Translations under genes and position numbers: made by a program
The notes under the pieces: generated by a model
Seen by the model: the letters and a program-made list of their open reading frames with translations, nothing else
The model's database searches: none
Told to the model about the DNA's origin: nothing
Shown here: in pieces, positions 7,281 through 16,303 of the stretch
How the letters are laid out: each line of letters begins with the position of its first letter
Position numbering within the stretch: the stretch's first letter is position 1
Assembly (NCBI GenBank): GCA_958296225.1
Contig: OY282456.1
Location: 496,001 to 560,000 of the forward strand
Source: an uncultured Dehalococcoidia bacterium
GTDB taxonomy: Bacteria > Chloroflexota > Dehalococcoidia > Lucifugimonadales > UBA3495
Length of the DNA: 64,000 nt
Direction of reading: 5' to 3'

Positions 7281-8018
7281 ATGGCGCGCCGGATTACCAC
7301 CAGCACCGCGGCGGCATTCGCAATCAGAGTGGCCGCGATTCTGGCTGTCCCGGCTTGCCTGCTGTTCCTGGTGGCCGGCTCCGTAGCCTGGGCGGTCAAC
7401 GACCCCGGACTCTATCGCAACGGGTTCCAGCGATACTACGTCGCCGACCGCTCCGGCATAACTGACGCCGACCTCATTGCCATCGGCGCCGAACTGCGTC
7501 GCTACTTCAACACCGGTAGCGAACCCCTGGCGGTGCGCGCCCCCGTATTCGGCATCCCGCAGGACGTTTTCAACCGGCGCGAAATCGCCCATATGCGCGA
7601 CGTAAAGCGCCTCGTGCGCGGCGTCTATTGGGTAGCCGTCGGCTCGGCGCTGTGGATTCTGGCGACCCTGGCCATCGGATTTGCCGTCCGGCGGAGCGGC
7701 TGCCTGGCCGCGTCGGCCCGGCTGGCCGTCTGGGGCGGCGCGATAACGCTGGCCGCCGTGTTGGGCGTCGGGCTGGCGGCGGTCGTCAGTTTTGAGCAAT
7801 TGTTCCTGCTGTTCCACCGCCTCAGCTTCGCCAACGACCTGTGGATGCTCAACCCGCGCACCGACTATCTACTGATACTGTTTCCTGCCGGATTCTGGTT
7901 CGACGCCACCATGCGCGTCGCCCTGACCTCCGTACTCGGCGGGATAATCCTGCTGTCGTCCGGCGGCGCCCTTTTGTGGTATCGCCGCTGGCAGTCGTAT
8001 CGCCAGCCGCCCGGTTAA
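7281..8018 (+). CDS. TIGR01906/DUF1461 family integral membrane protein
   Basis: The 245-residue protein has four predicted membrane spans, near residues 15-37, 115-135, 150-172 and 215-235. Family signatures are HMRDVKRLV before the second span, and FHRLSFANDLWMLNPRTDYLLILFP, with its conserved FANDLW, before the last. TIGR01906 proteins are found in Gram-positive bacteria and Chloroflexota and have no known function. The region between spans 1 and 2 would be extracytoplasmic. The start is the ATG right after the -10 box, giving MARRITTSTAA. The neighbouring fmdB gene on the opposite strand converges on it. Confidence 0.85.
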   Translation: MARRITTSTAAAFAIRVAAILAVPACLLFLVAGSVAWAVNDPGLYRNGFQRYYVADRSGITDADLIAIGAELRRYFNTGSEPLAVRAPVFGIPQDVFNRREIAHMRDVKRLVRGVYWVAVGSALWILATLAIGFAVRRSGCLAASARLAVWGGAITLAAVLGVGLAAVVSFEQLFLLFHRLSFANDLWMLNPRTDYLLILFPAGFWFDATMRVALTSVLGGIILLSSGGALLWYRRWQSYRQPPG

Positions 8019-8069
8019 ATGCGCAGGGGCAACCACCGGGGCTGCCCCTGCCGGACGCCGCGGCGCCGG

Positions 8070-8309
8070 TCAGTGCCCGCAGCCGCAGGCTCCGCCGCAG
8101 CCGCCGCCCATCGGCATCGGCATCGGTGAGCCGCCCAAGTCGGCCATGCTGCCGGCGAACCCGTCGCCCTTGCTGACGGCAGCGAACACGGAAATCGCCC
8201 GCTTTGCCGGCTGCTCGCAATGCGGACAGTCCGCGCCGGCGGCGGACATGGACTGCAACTTCTCAAACTTGTGGCCACAGGTCGGACACCCGTATTCGTA
8301 AATAGGCAT
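8070..8309 (-). CDS. FmdB family zinc-ribbon protein
   Basis: The 79-residue protein starts MPIYEYGCPTCGHKFEKLQS and has a second CPHC pair at residues 33-36, giving the CxxC...CxxC zinc ribbon of the FmdB/CxxC regulatory family. The C-terminus is a low-complexity Gly/Met/Cys/His tail (GGGCGGACGCGH) that may add metal-binding capacity. The founding member was linked to formamidase/amidase regulation, but most homologues are uncharacterised. The gene is monocistronic on the minus strand. Its upstream gap to 9220 contains no other gene, only repeats and a promoter for the act operon. Confidence 0.9.
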   Translation of the reverse strand: MPIYEYGCPTCGHKFEKLQSMSAAGADCPHCEQPAKRAISVFAAVSKGDGFAGSMADLGGSPMPMPMGGGCGGACGCGH

Positions 8310-8509
8310 AGCAAATTCTCCCGTTTTTTGGTGATGGTTTGATGGTTGGGCGAATATACCCCCCGCCGCGTCGCAGCGTCAAGGCGCGCATCCCTCCGGC
8401 AGCGTTCCGTTTCCGGTGGTTTGGTTATTCCTCTGTGGTGGTGGGCTGGGTTCATTGGCAATGCGTCCTTTTGCTGGTTCAGGTGGTGGGCGGGATGGGG
8501 TGTGCGAGC

Positions 8510-8729
8510 CAGAGGTTACCGGTCATTGTCAGCCCCACGGCCGGGGGATTTACGCAAGGTTTTGCTCCGATGGTTCGTGAACTGCGATTGGAGGGCGCAG
8601 CCACGCAGCGCGGTGGCAGTCGCTGTTGGCCGGCTAGACCGTACTCGCGTAAGCATTGGACGAGGGGTCTCCACGACGCCGGTATGCGATTTTAGTGCTG
8701 ACTGGCCGTTGACGACCGGTTGACCTCTG
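8510..8729. repeat. Degenerate copy (C) of the 206-bp inverted-end element
   Basis: It starts CAGAGGTTACCGGTC and continues TCAGCCCCACGGCC. It ends with the near-complementary GGCCGTTGACGACCGGTTG then ACCTCTG. The TCAGCCC(C/T)ACGGCCGG core matches the copies at 30038-30245 and 60654-60859, but the interior is strongly diverged. It lies in the 900-bp gap before the act operon. Confidence 0.5.
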
Positions 8730-8837
8730 GCTGGACTGAGATTCACGTGATAGATTGCAGTATAGTACCGATGTTCGTTGTTGTCAAAGGGGGATTGTCA
8801 GTGGGCCGTTGCAAAGTGCGGGCGGCGGAGCAGGAGG

Positions 8838-8923
8838 GCTACCCCTCTCCCAGCCCTCTCCCCTTGCGGGAGAGGGCTTTAATGACTTTGCAAAACTCCG
8901 ACCGCCGGCAACGGAACGCTACC
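8838..8923 (-). repeat. Hairpin-bearing 86-bp dispersed repeat, inverse of 24733-24819
   Basis: On the minus strand this reads GGTAGCGTTCCGTTGCCGG, then GCAAAGTCATTAAAGCCC and a CTCTCCCGCAAGGGGAGAG hairpin. The same order recurs at 24733-24819. It is related to the GGTAGCGTT family by its terminus. Confidence 0.7.
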
Positions 8924-9085
8924 CATCCCTTCCGGCAGGGTCTTGCCAAAGTCGGGGCCGGGAGCTGTGAACTTACCGGGCGGCGCCGGACAGACCGGAT
9001 TTTGCTGCTGGCGCGCTACCGGATTCCGGCGCCATCGGGAATGATGGCGCCAATGCGATTGCCCTGGAAACGGGGGCGAATCTTG

Positions 9086-9114
9086 TTGACAGGCCCTAGC
9101 CAATGTGATATTTT
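9086..9114 (+). promoter_or_regulatory. Promoter of the alternative complex III operon
   Basis: TTGACA (9086-9091), a 17-bp spacer and TATTTT (9109-9114) form a near-consensus sigma-70 type promoter. It lies 106 bp before the small membrane protein gene that leads the act operon. The rest of 8310-9220 contains no convincing gene. Confidence 0.7.
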
Positions 9115-9220
9115 TCACCAGCCAAAAAACAGGCCGTAAAATCTACGTTGCCAGACACGGTCACGCCGTGGGCAGCACGCTCAACCCCCGTTCAATTTTC
9201 AGCGCAGGTTCACCTTCCAA

Positions 9221-9523
9221 ATGCCGCAAACCGACCCCAACGCGATGACCTCGGTGTTCTGGGCCGACGTCAGCCTCTGGCTGACCTTCCTCTGGATTTA
9301 CTTCCCCCTCATCATCGTTTTCGCGTTCAGTATGCTCATCGCCCACGGCCTCATCCCGTCGGGCCTCCGCACTGGCACCTACCCGCCAATTTGCGCGCGT
9401 TTGCGCCTGCCCATCACCGCTATCGGCGTCGCCGCCCTGGCCGGCGCTGCGGTGATGATGGTTCTCACCATCACCCAAACCCCGGTTACACTGCTCAACG
9501 TCTGGGACCGCCTGTTCGTATAA
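9221..9523 (+). CDS. Small two-span membrane protein leading the act operon
   Basis: The 100-residue protein has a short soluble N-terminus and two hydrophobic spans, roughly residues 14-44 (WLTFLWIYFPLIIVFAF within it) and 62-86, joined by a basic loop. A second in-frame ATG at residue 9 is possible. No family is recognised. Its position, 100 bp after a strong promoter and 92 bp before actA, suggests an accessory or assembly subunit of the complex. It might also be a small membrane subunit analogous to those in terminal oxidases. Function is inferred only from location. Confidence 0.6.
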   Translation: MPQTDPNAMTSVFWADVSLWLTFLWIYFPLIIVFAFSMLIAHGLIPSGLRTGTYPPICARLRLPITAIGVAALAGAAVMMVLTITQTPVTLLNVWDRLFV

Positions 9524-9615
9524 TCGCAGGGCTACGGCTGACGCGAGACGTTTCCACCATCCGCTTACCGCCCAACGTTTCATCAACCAGCAACCCGCAG
9601 CCATTCCCGATTACA

Positions 9616-10293
9616 ATGCCGCCCCTGCCTCCAACACGACAGCTGATTCCCCTGGCGATTGCCGGGCTCGCGGCTACCGCCATCGTTGCCTTCATTCTGG
9701 TGGTGCTGTTCATCTCCTGGTTCTCCAACCCGCCCTTCGGCTGGGGCGATGCTCCCGACCAGCCTATCTCCTTCCCCCACACCGTTCACGCCGGGCCGGT
9801 GGAGGAAGGCGGGCACGCCATCCAGTGCGAGTTCTGCCACCGCAACGTAACCACCGGAGCCGCCGCCACCGTGCCGGCCGTTGAAGTCTGCGTCATTTGC
9901 CACCAGCAAATCAACGGCGCCAACGCCGCCGCGGGCGTCGCCGAACCGGAAGACCTTATCGACATCCAGCGCGTCCTGGACAAGCACAGCGACGGCCGGC
10001 CCATTGACTGGGAGCGCGTCCACCGTATGCCCGACCACGTGCGCTTTGTCCACGAGGCCCATCTGCGTTTTCTGACCCAGGGCGAGCCGCGCACCGTAAC
10101 CCTGCCCGTGGGCGACGAAAAACCGATGCAGCTGCCCGTGTCCGTCCCCGAAGCCTGTTCCGTCTGCCACGGCGACGTGGCCCAAATGACCGAAGTGCAG
10201 CCCCAGCAAGGCCAATCCCTCAAGATGGGCACCTGCCTGGACTGCCACCGGGAAAACGACGTCAGCACCGACTGCACCATCTGCCACAAGTAG
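9616..10293 (+). CDS. actA: Alternative complex III subunit ActA, pentaheme cytochrome c
   Basis: The 225-residue protein has one N-terminal membrane anchor (residues about 11-38, IPLAIAGLAATAIVAFILVV) and a periplasmic domain with five CxxCH heme sites: CEFCH, CVICH, CSVCH, CLDCH and CTICH. Extra histidines such as FPHTVHAGP and FVHEAHLRF could be distal ligands. This matches ActA, which carries electrons within the quinol:electron acceptor oxidoreductase. The open frame extends upstream, but the ATG at 9616 directly precedes the anchor. It is followed 13 bp later by actB1. Heme attachment would need the Ccm genes found downstream in the window. Confidence 0.92.
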   Translation: MPPLPPTRQLIPLAIAGLAATAIVAFILVVLFISWFSNPPFGWGDAPDQPISFPHTVHAGPVEEGGHAIQCEFCHRNVTTGAAATVPAVEVCVICHQQINGANAAAGVAEPEDLIDIQRVLDKHSDGRPIDWERVHRMPDHVRFVHEAHLRFLTQGEPRTVTLPVGDEKPMQLPVSVPEACSVCHGDVAQMTEVQPQQGQSLKMGTCLDCHRENDVSTDCTICHK

Positions 10294-10306
10294 GCTAACC
10301 GCTGCT

Positions 10307-12553
10307 ATGAAGCTAACCCGCCGCAACTTCCTGGCCTGGGCCGGCATCGCCGCTACCGGCGCGATTGCCTGCGACCTGTTCGATGATGAGCTGCGGGTGC
10401 AAAGCCCGGTGGCCATTCCCGAAGACCTGGTTAGCGGGCGGGATAACTGGTACGCCACCTATGACGCCTCCGTGCCGGGCGGCCAGGGCCTGCTGGTGCG
10501 GGTGATGGAAGGCCGGGCCAAGAAAGTGCGCGGCAATCCGCGTTTCCCCACCAATCAGGGCAAGCAGTCCCCCGCCGCCGATGCCATCTTGCAATCGCTG
10601 TACCATCCCGACCGCATCGCCGGCCCGATGCTCCGCAACGGCGCCCGCGGTTCCGGGCAGTTCCGCCCTATCGGCTGGGAAGAGGCTCTCAACCGTTTTA
10701 ACGCCGCGCTGGACGACCGGGGCGACGGGATGTTGCTGATTACCGAACCGCGCACCGCCGGCTTCGCCCGCATCGCCAACGCCTTTGCCGACGCTTTCGG
10801 CGGGCGACGGCTGGCCTTTGACGCCGTTGACGACGCCGCTTATCGCAGCGCGGTCAGCGACGTGCTGGGCAGCCGCGCCCTTCCGTATCACGACATCGCC
10901 AACGCCGAAACGCTGGTCAGTTTCGGCAGCGATTTCCTGTCCACCTGGGGCAGCCCTACCGCCTACTCGGTGGCCTACGGCCAGTTCCGTTCCGGCGCCA
11001 ACACCGGACACCGGGGCCGCCACGTCCACTTTGACCCGCGCTATTCACTGACCGCCGCCAACGCCGACAAGTGGCTGCCCATCGCCCCCGGTTCCGAGGG
11101 CTACGCCGCCCTGGCGCTGGCCTGGACGCTGCTGGAAATGGGCGCTGCCAAGGGCGACGTTGACCGGCTTACCGGCGGGCAGGGCGCGGCGGCGCTGAAC
11201 GACTTTCGCCCCGACGCCGTAGCCGGCGCATTGCAGATTCCCGAGGCCGCGCTGGGCGGCGATACGCTGGCGCATTTCTTTGCGGAGCTGGCGCAAAAGC
11301 TGGGAGAGCACGGCCTGGCCATCGGCGGCGGCGGCGCGGCCGGCGCGTACAGCAACGGCAAGTTCAACGCGGCGGCGGCTCTGGCTCTCAACCACCTGCT
11401 GGGCAACGTGGGGCATCAGGGCGGCCTGCTGGTCAACACCGATACCGGGCCCGCCGGCCAGCCGGCCAGCGCCGCGCCGGCGTCATTGAGCGACTGGCAG
11501 CGCGCGGTAGGCGACATCAACGGCGGCGGCGCCCGGCTGGTCATCGTCCATAACGCCGACCCGGTCCACGGACTGCCGGCCGGCGTGGGCCTCGGCGACG
11601 CGCTGCGCAACGAAAACGTGGTCATCATCAGCGCCAGCCCGTTCATTGACGAAACCAGCGTGCTGGCAGATTTGATTATCCCCGACCGGGCCGCGCTGGA
11701 AGAATGGGGCGACCATATCCCCGAACCCGCGCCGGGCTACGCCGTCTATGGGGTGCAGCAGCCCGTGGTCAACCCGCTGAGCGACCTGGACCCGCGCAGC
11801 TTCGCCGACATTATGCTGACGGCGGCCAGCGACTTGGGTCGCAGTGACCGGATGCCGGCGGCGAGTTACGAGGAATTAGTCAAGGCGTCCATTGCATCAA
11901 TGGGCGGCGATTTCACCGACGCCCTGAAGAACGGCGGGTTGTGGGACGATGGCGCCGCGTCCGCCGTGCCGGCGCCGGCCAGCGGGCTGTTGAATACCGT
12001 CGCCGGGATGGCGGCGCCGGCCAGCGCGGCCGGGGCCGGCCAGTTCCAGCTGCTGCCCTACCCGCATCATACCGTCCTGGACGGGCGCAACGCGCACCTG
12101 CCCTGGGCGCAAAGCACGCCTGACCCGCTGACCACCGTAACCTGGCAGACCTGGGTTGACATTAACGAACGGCAGGGTCGTGAGATGGGTTTGCGCGAGG
12201 GCGACGTGGTGAATATCAACGCCGGCGGGGGCAGCATATCCGCGCTGGTTTATCTTAACCCCGGTATGCCGCCCGGCATCGCCGCCGTGCCTATGGGCGG
12301 CGGCCGGCGCGCCGGCTCCGATTACGCCGCCGGCCGCGACGCGCGGGAAAGCGGCAACGTGATGTCCATTCTGGCGGTGTCCGGCGTGGACGGCGCCGGC
12401 GGCCTGGCCTGGAGCGGCAACCGCTGCTCCATCACGCCTACCGGCGACAGCATGGCCGTGTCCAAGCTGGAAGGCGACTACACCAGCCGCGAAGTCGGCG
12501 AACATCCCGTCGAGCAGGTTTTCAAGAGCGTTACCGAAGGAGGGCATCACTAA
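10307..12553 (+). CDS. actB1: Alternative complex III subunit ActB1, molybdopterin-oxidoreductase-like
   Basis: The 748-residue protein opens with a twin-arginine signal (KLTRRNFLAWAGIAATGAIA) and is therefore exported folded. The body resembles the large subunit of DMSO-reductase-type enzymes: it has YHPDRIAGPMLR, GWEEALNRF, RGRHVHFDPRYS and VIISASPFIDETSVLADLIIPD. ActB lacks the molybdenum cofactor in characterised complexes, and the protein plays a structural role. In Chloroflexus the B1 and B2 parts are one chain; here the iron-sulfur part is a separate gene starting 49 bp downstream. It faces the periplasm with ActA and ActE. Confidence 0.9.
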   Translation: MKLTRRNFLAWAGIAATGAIACDLFDDELRVQSPVAIPEDLVSGRDNWYATYDASVPGGQGLLVRVMEGRAKKVRGNPRFPTNQGKQSPAADAILQSLYHPDRIAGPMLRNGARGSGQFRPIGWEEALNRFNAALDDRGDGMLLITEPRTAGFARIANAFADAFGGRRLAFDAVDDAAYRSAVSDVLGSRALPYHDIANAETLVSFGSDFLSTWGSPTAYSVAYGQFRSGANTGHRGRHVHFDPRYSLTAANADKWLPIAPGSEGYAALALAWTLLEMGAAKGDVDRLTGGQGAAALNDFRPDAVAGALQIPEAALGGDTLAHFFAELAQKLGEHGLAIGGGGAAGAYSNGKFNAAAALALNHLLGNVGHQGGLLVNTDTGPAGQPASAAPASLSDWQRAVGDINGGGARLVIVHNADPVHGLPAGVGLGDALRNENVVIISASPFIDETSVLADLIIPDRAALEEWGDHIPEPAPGYAVYGVQQPVVNPLSDLDPRSFADIMLTAASDLGRSDRMPAASYEELVKASIASMGGDFTDALKNGGLWDDGAASAVPAPASGLLNTVAGMAAPASAAGAGQFQLLPYPHHTVLDGRNAHLPWAQSTPDPLTTVTWQTWVDINERQGREMGLREGDVVNINAGGGSISALVYLNPGMPPGIAAVPMGGGRRAGSDYAAGRDARESGNVMSILAVSGVDGAGGLAWSGNRCSITPTGDSMAVSKLEGDYTSREVGEHPVEQVFKSVTEGGHH

Positions 12554-12602
12554 GCCGCCGGCCGCCTGACCGCTCACGCCGGCTCTTGGGGATGACTGCA
12601 AA

Positions 12603-13391
12603 ATGCCAAACGCGCGATTCGAACATAAATGGGGAATGGTTGCCGACCTGGACAAATGCACGGGCTGCCAAGCCTGCGTCATTGCCTGCCAGGCCGAGAA
12701 CAACATTCCTATTAACACCAAGGATTATTTCCTGCAACGCCGGGCCTACGAGTGGATTCGCATTGAGCGCTACTGGGAGGGCGAGTACCCCAACATCAAG
12801 GCGCGCTTTATGCCGGTGCTGTGCCAGCACTGCGAAAACGCCCCCTGCGAGCCGGTGTGCCCGGTATATGCCACCTACCACAACGAAGAGGGCCTGAATG
12901 TGCAGGTGTACAACCGCTGCGTCGGCACCCGCTACTGCATCAACAACTGCCCCTACCAGGTGCGGATGTTTAACTTCTGGCATCCCAACTGGCCGGCGCG
13001 GCTGGAAAACCAGCTGAACCCGGACGTTACCGTGCGCTCCCGGGGCATCACCGAAAAATGCACCTTCTGCATACAGCGGCTCCGGCGGGGCGAGTTGCAG
13101 GTGGAAGCCCGCGACGGCCAACGCCTGAACGACGCACGCATCGCCGGCGGCAACTACGACCCGGCCTGCGTGCAAGCCTGCCCCACCAACGCCCTGATGT
13201 TCGGTGACCTGCAAGACTCCGGCGCTGCCATCAAGCCCTACTTTGACGACGTGAACGCGCACCCCGGACACGGCGAACACGACCGGGAGACGCGCGGCTA
13301 CCGGCTGCTGGAAGAGATGAACACCCGGCCCAGCGTTATCTATCTAAAGAAAGTTGACCAGTACCCGCTGGATGGCAAGGGCGGACACTAA
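12603..13391 (+). CDS. actB2: Alternative complex III subunit ActB2, iron-sulfur protein
   Basis: The 262-residue ferredoxin-like subunit has four cysteine clusters: CTGCQACVIAC, CQHCENAPCEPVC, CVGTRYCINNCPYQVR and, later, CTFCIQRLR with CVQACPTNA. This is the pattern of NrfC/DmsB-type proteins carrying several cubane clusters, three [4Fe-4S] and one [3Fe-4S] in characterised ActB. It would pass electrons from the membrane quinol site to the hemes of ActA. It lacks its own signal peptide and probably rides out with Tat-exported ActB1. The stop codon overlaps the next gene's start by one base (TAATG). Confidence 0.92.
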   Translation: MPNARFEHKWGMVADLDKCTGCQACVIACQAENNIPINTKDYFLQRRAYEWIRIERYWEGEYPNIKARFMPVLCQHCENAPCEPVCPVYATYHNEEGLNVQVYNRCVGTRYCINNCPYQVRMFNFWHPNWPARLENQLNPDVTVRSRGITEKCTFCIQRLRRGELQVEARDGQRLNDARIAGGNYDPACVQACPTNALMFGDLQDSGAAIKPYFDDVNAHPGHGEHDRETRGYRLLEEMNTRPSVIYLKKVDQYPLDGKGGH

Positions 13392-14908
13392 TGGCTAGCG
13401 AAACGCAGGCACACGGCGGCCCTGGCGCCCACGAGGGCCAAGCCCACGAACACGGCCACTTTGGGCCGGAGATGTGGGTCATCCCCGAACCGACGGGGCT
13501 GGCGGACGACGTCGTTGCCAGGCAGCGGGCCGGCTCAACCCTGTTCCGCGCCGCGCTGTGGGTTGGCCTGGCCTTGACCATCCTGGGCGTAGTCGGCTTC
13601 GTCGCCAAGGCGGTTACGGCCGGCTTTTCCGACCACCGGGCCTGGGGATTTTACATCGCCGCCTTCGCTTTCGTGTTCACGCTGACGGCCTCGGCGCCGC
13701 TGGCGGCCTGTGCCTTCCGGTTCACCAAGAGCCACTGGCGCCGGCCCTTGTCCCGCATCGCCGAACTGTTCTCCCTGGTCAGCATCGTTAACATCCTGCT
13801 GTTCATCCCGGCGGTGATTATCCTGCCCGACATCGGCGTGATGACGGAAAGCGGCGAGGCAATGGTGCGCCGCTCCATCTGGTTCCAGGAACTGGCGAAC
13901 CCGTCCGGCTGGCTGATGGCGGCCATGATTGGCGTAACCTTCTGCTCGGTAGCCATCCTGTGGCTGGCGGCAATGCCCGATATGGCGCAGACGCGGGCGC
14001 AAATGACCGGGTTCCGCGCCTCCCTGTACCGCACGCTGGCCGGCGGCTGGTACGGCACCAAGCGGCAGTGGCAACTCCAGAAAGGCGGTCTGGCCATCCT
14101 GGGCGCCCTCTACTTTATGCTGGTGGTTTTCGTCCAGTTCCTGATTGTCAGCGACTTCGCCATGGCGATGATACCGGGCTGGAAAGATTCCATCCTGCCC
14201 CCCTTCTACACCGTTATCAGCTTCCAGGGCGGCCTGGCTACCATTCTGGTAGTGGCCTACGCTATGCGGCGCTGGGGCGGCTACCGTGATTACATCGGGC
14301 AGGCGCCGTTCTGGGCGGCCAGCAAAGTGCTGCTGGGCCTGACCCTGCTGCACACCTACCACCTGTTCGCCTTCTTCATCACCTACTGGTATGGGCGGCT
14401 GGAAGTGGAACAGGCCATCCTCAACTACCTCATGTTTGATTCCTACATCGGCATCTTCTGGGCGCAGCTGTTTTTCACCTTCTTTATCCCCTTCCCCATC
14501 CTGGTGTCCAACCACGCCCGGCGGGAAGGTTGGGGCGCGCCTCTGGCCGGCATCTTCATCATTATCGGCCTGATGCTGTTCCACATCCGCATCTTCGCGG
14601 CGGCCTTTGCGGCGTCGCCGGCGGAGCTGGGCGGGCTGTACTTCCTGCCGTCCGACGCATTTTCCTTCCCCGCGCTACTGTGCACGGTGACGGAGACCAC
14701 TATGTGCGACGTAACGGCGGCCACCTTCCCCAGCCTCTGGGACGTCTTTATGATATTGGGCGCCGTCGGCATTGTGCTGCTGGTGTTCCGAATCGGAACG
14801 ATGCTCCTGCCGCCGCTGTCCCTGTGGGAAATGAAAGAAGGCTCAATGTACCAGCGGGTCGATACCCTGTTCCGGGGCCGCTACCTGGTGCTGGGCAAGC
14901 CGGAGTAA
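13391..14908 (+). CDS. NrfD-family membrane subunit, ActF-like
   Basis: The 505-residue polytopic protein has a histidine-rich cytoplasmic N-terminus (residues 1-25) and about ten hydrophobic spans from residue 55 onward. A SHWRRPLSRIAELFSLV segment mirrors the EWRRPATRAAEVLTIF motif of the next gene. Both are NrfD/PsrC-type quinol-interacting subunits. Known complexes contain two such proteins, ActC and ActF. Because the next gene carries the classical ActC motifs, this more divergent one, placed before ActC rather than last in the operon, is called ActF-like with moderate confidence. The C-terminus GRYLVLGKPE is cytoplasmic. Confidence 0.75.
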   Translation: MASETQAHGGPGAHEGQAHEHGHFGPEMWVIPEPTGLADDVVARQRAGSTLFRAALWVGLALTILGVVGFVAKAVTAGFSDHRAWGFYIAAFAFVFTLTASAPLAACAFRFTKSHWRRPLSRIAELFSLVSIVNILLFIPAVIILPDIGVMTESGEAMVRRSIWFQELANPSGWLMAAMIGVTFCSVAILWLAAMPDMAQTRAQMTGFRASLYRTLAGGWYGTKRQWQLQKGGLAILGALYFMLVVFVQFLIVSDFAMAMIPGWKDSILPPFYTVISFQGGLATILVVAYAMRRWGGYRDYIGQAPFWAASKVLLGLTLLHTYHLFAFFITYWYGRLEVEQAILNYLMFDSYIGIFWAQLFFTFFIPFPILVSNHARREGWGAPLAGIFIIIGLMLFHIRIFAAAFAASPAELGGLYFLPSDAFSFPALLCTVTETTMCDVTAATFPSLWDVFMILGAVGIVLLVFRIGTMLLPPLSLWEMKEGSMYQRVDTLFRGRYLVLGKPE

Positions 14909-14914
14909 GACAAA

Positions 14915-16303
14915 ATGCAGGAAGGCAAAGTCCTACCCGCAGCGCAAATCAACCGGGACCTGCTGCGGTCCATCCTGGAAACGCCCCGCTGGTTCTGGCC
15001 GGTGGTGTCGCTGCTGGGCCTGATTGTGCTGGCCGCCACCATCACTATTGGCGTAATGATTGACCGGGGCCTGGGCATCACCGGCCTGAACTACAAGGTG
15101 GTGTGGGGGTTCTTCATCACCAACTTCGTGTTCTGGATTGGCATTAGCCACGCCGGGGTAATGCTCTCCGCCATCCTGCGGCTGGCCAAGGCCGAATGGC
15201 GCCGCCCGGCCACACGCGCCGCCGAGGTGCTGACCATCTTCTCGCTGATGACGGCGATGATTATGCCCATCATCCACACCGGCCGGCCCTGGCGCATCCT
15301 CTATTGGGCCTTCCCCTACGACTTCGCCCGCGGCGTCTGGCCCAACATTCGCACCCCGCTGGTGTGGGACCCGTCCGCCATCCTGACCTACCTCACGTCG
15401 TCCACTATGTTCGTCGCCATCGCGCTGGTGCCGGACTTCGCCGTGCTGCGGGACAGCACCACCGGCTGGCCCCACCGCATCTACACCCTGCTGGCCATGG
15501 GCTGGGAGGGCAACCCCCGCCAGTGGAAGCTGCAAATCATTGCCGGAGTGCTGCTGTCGGCGCTGATTCTGCCGGTGTTCGTTTCCGTCCACTCCATCGT
15601 CTCTTGGGACTTCGGCATGGCGGTGGCCATCAAGTCGTGGCATAGCACCGTCTTTGCGCCCTATTTCGTGGTCGGCGCCGTCCACTCCGGCGTCTCCGCC
15701 GTAGTCTTCGCTATGATACTGCTGCGCTGGGCCTACGGGTGGCAGGATTACATCCGCCTCGAGCACATCGACGCCCTGGGCCGCCTGCTCATCGTGGTCG
15801 CCACCGGGTGGTTCTACTTCCTGGTAATGGAAATCGTTTTCGGCATCTACGGCCTGGAGGGCGACGAGCTGGCCGTGCGCGCCCTGCAATTCCTGCCCAG
15901 CGATACCGGCGTGGCCTACAATGTCTGGATGATTGTCTTCGTGGGCATCACCTACTTCCTGCCGGTCATCCTGTGGCTGCCCAAAGCCTGGCGACGCAAT
16001 ATGTGGATAATGTCCGCCGCCTGTATTTCGGTGAACGTAGGAATGTGGCTGGAGCGCTACCTGCTGTTCGTCCCCGGCCAGGCCAACAAGCAATTCCAAA
16101 CGTTCACCTGGAACGACTACCTGCCGCAGCCGGCCGAGGCCCTGATTGTCGGCGCAACCTTCGCCTTCGTATCAATGCTGATGCTGTTATTCAGCCGGGT
16201 GTTCCCTCTGGTGCCGCTCTACGACATCAAAGAGGGGGACATCCTCAAAACCGAGATTCAGGTGGGCCGTCGCACCGTGCCGGCTACCTTCAGAGAGGAC
16301 TAG
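14915..16303 (+). CDS. actC: Alternative complex III subunit ActC, NrfD-family quinol-binding subunit
   Basis: The 462-residue polytopic protein has about ten spans. ActC hallmarks are VFWIGISHAGVMLSAILRL, EWRRPATRAAE and IMPIIHTGRPW, the histidines of which lie near the quinol pocket in solved structures. The C-terminal part contains WLERYLLFVPG and FPLVPLYDIKEG. It starts 6 bp after the preceding NrfD-like gene, and its stop abuts the actD start with no gap. It would oxidise menaquinol at the periplasmic side and hand electrons to ActB2. Confidence 0.9.
   Translation: MQEGKVLPAAQINRDLLRSILETPRWFWPVVSLLGLIVLAATITIGVMIDRGLGITGLNYKVVWGFFITNFVFWIGISHAGVMLSAILRLAKAEWRRPATRAAEVLTIFSLMTAMIMPIIHTGRPWRILYWAFPYDFARGVWPNIRTPLVWDPSAILTYLTSSTMFVAIALVPDFAVLRDSTTGWPHRIYTLLAMGWEGNPRQWKLQIIAGVLLSALILPVFVSVHSIVSWDFGMAVAIKSWHSTVFAPYFVVGAVHSGVSAVVFAMILLRWAYGWQDYIRLEHIDALGRLLIVVATGWFYFLVMEIVFGIYGLEGDELAVRALQFLPSDTGVAYNVWMIVFVGITYFLPVILWLPKAWRRNMWIMSAACISVNVGMWLERYLLFVPGQANKQFQTFTWNDYLPQPAEALIVGATFAFVSMLMLLFSRVFPLVPLYDIKEGDILKTEIQVGRRTVPATFRED

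Noticed and set aside
8339..9139. Short open frames before the act operon
   Set aside because: They overlap dispersed repeats and the promoter, differ between repeat copies, and show no protein-like conservation.
9148..9615. Upstream extension of actA to 9148
   Set aside because: The extra residues are the out-of-frame shadow of the small membrane protein gene. The membrane anchor begins at the ATG at 9616.
14933..16099. Long minus-strand open frame opposite actC
   Set aside because: Its His/Gln/Asp-rich composition is typical of antisense of a membrane-protein gene in GC-rich DNA. actC has full family support.
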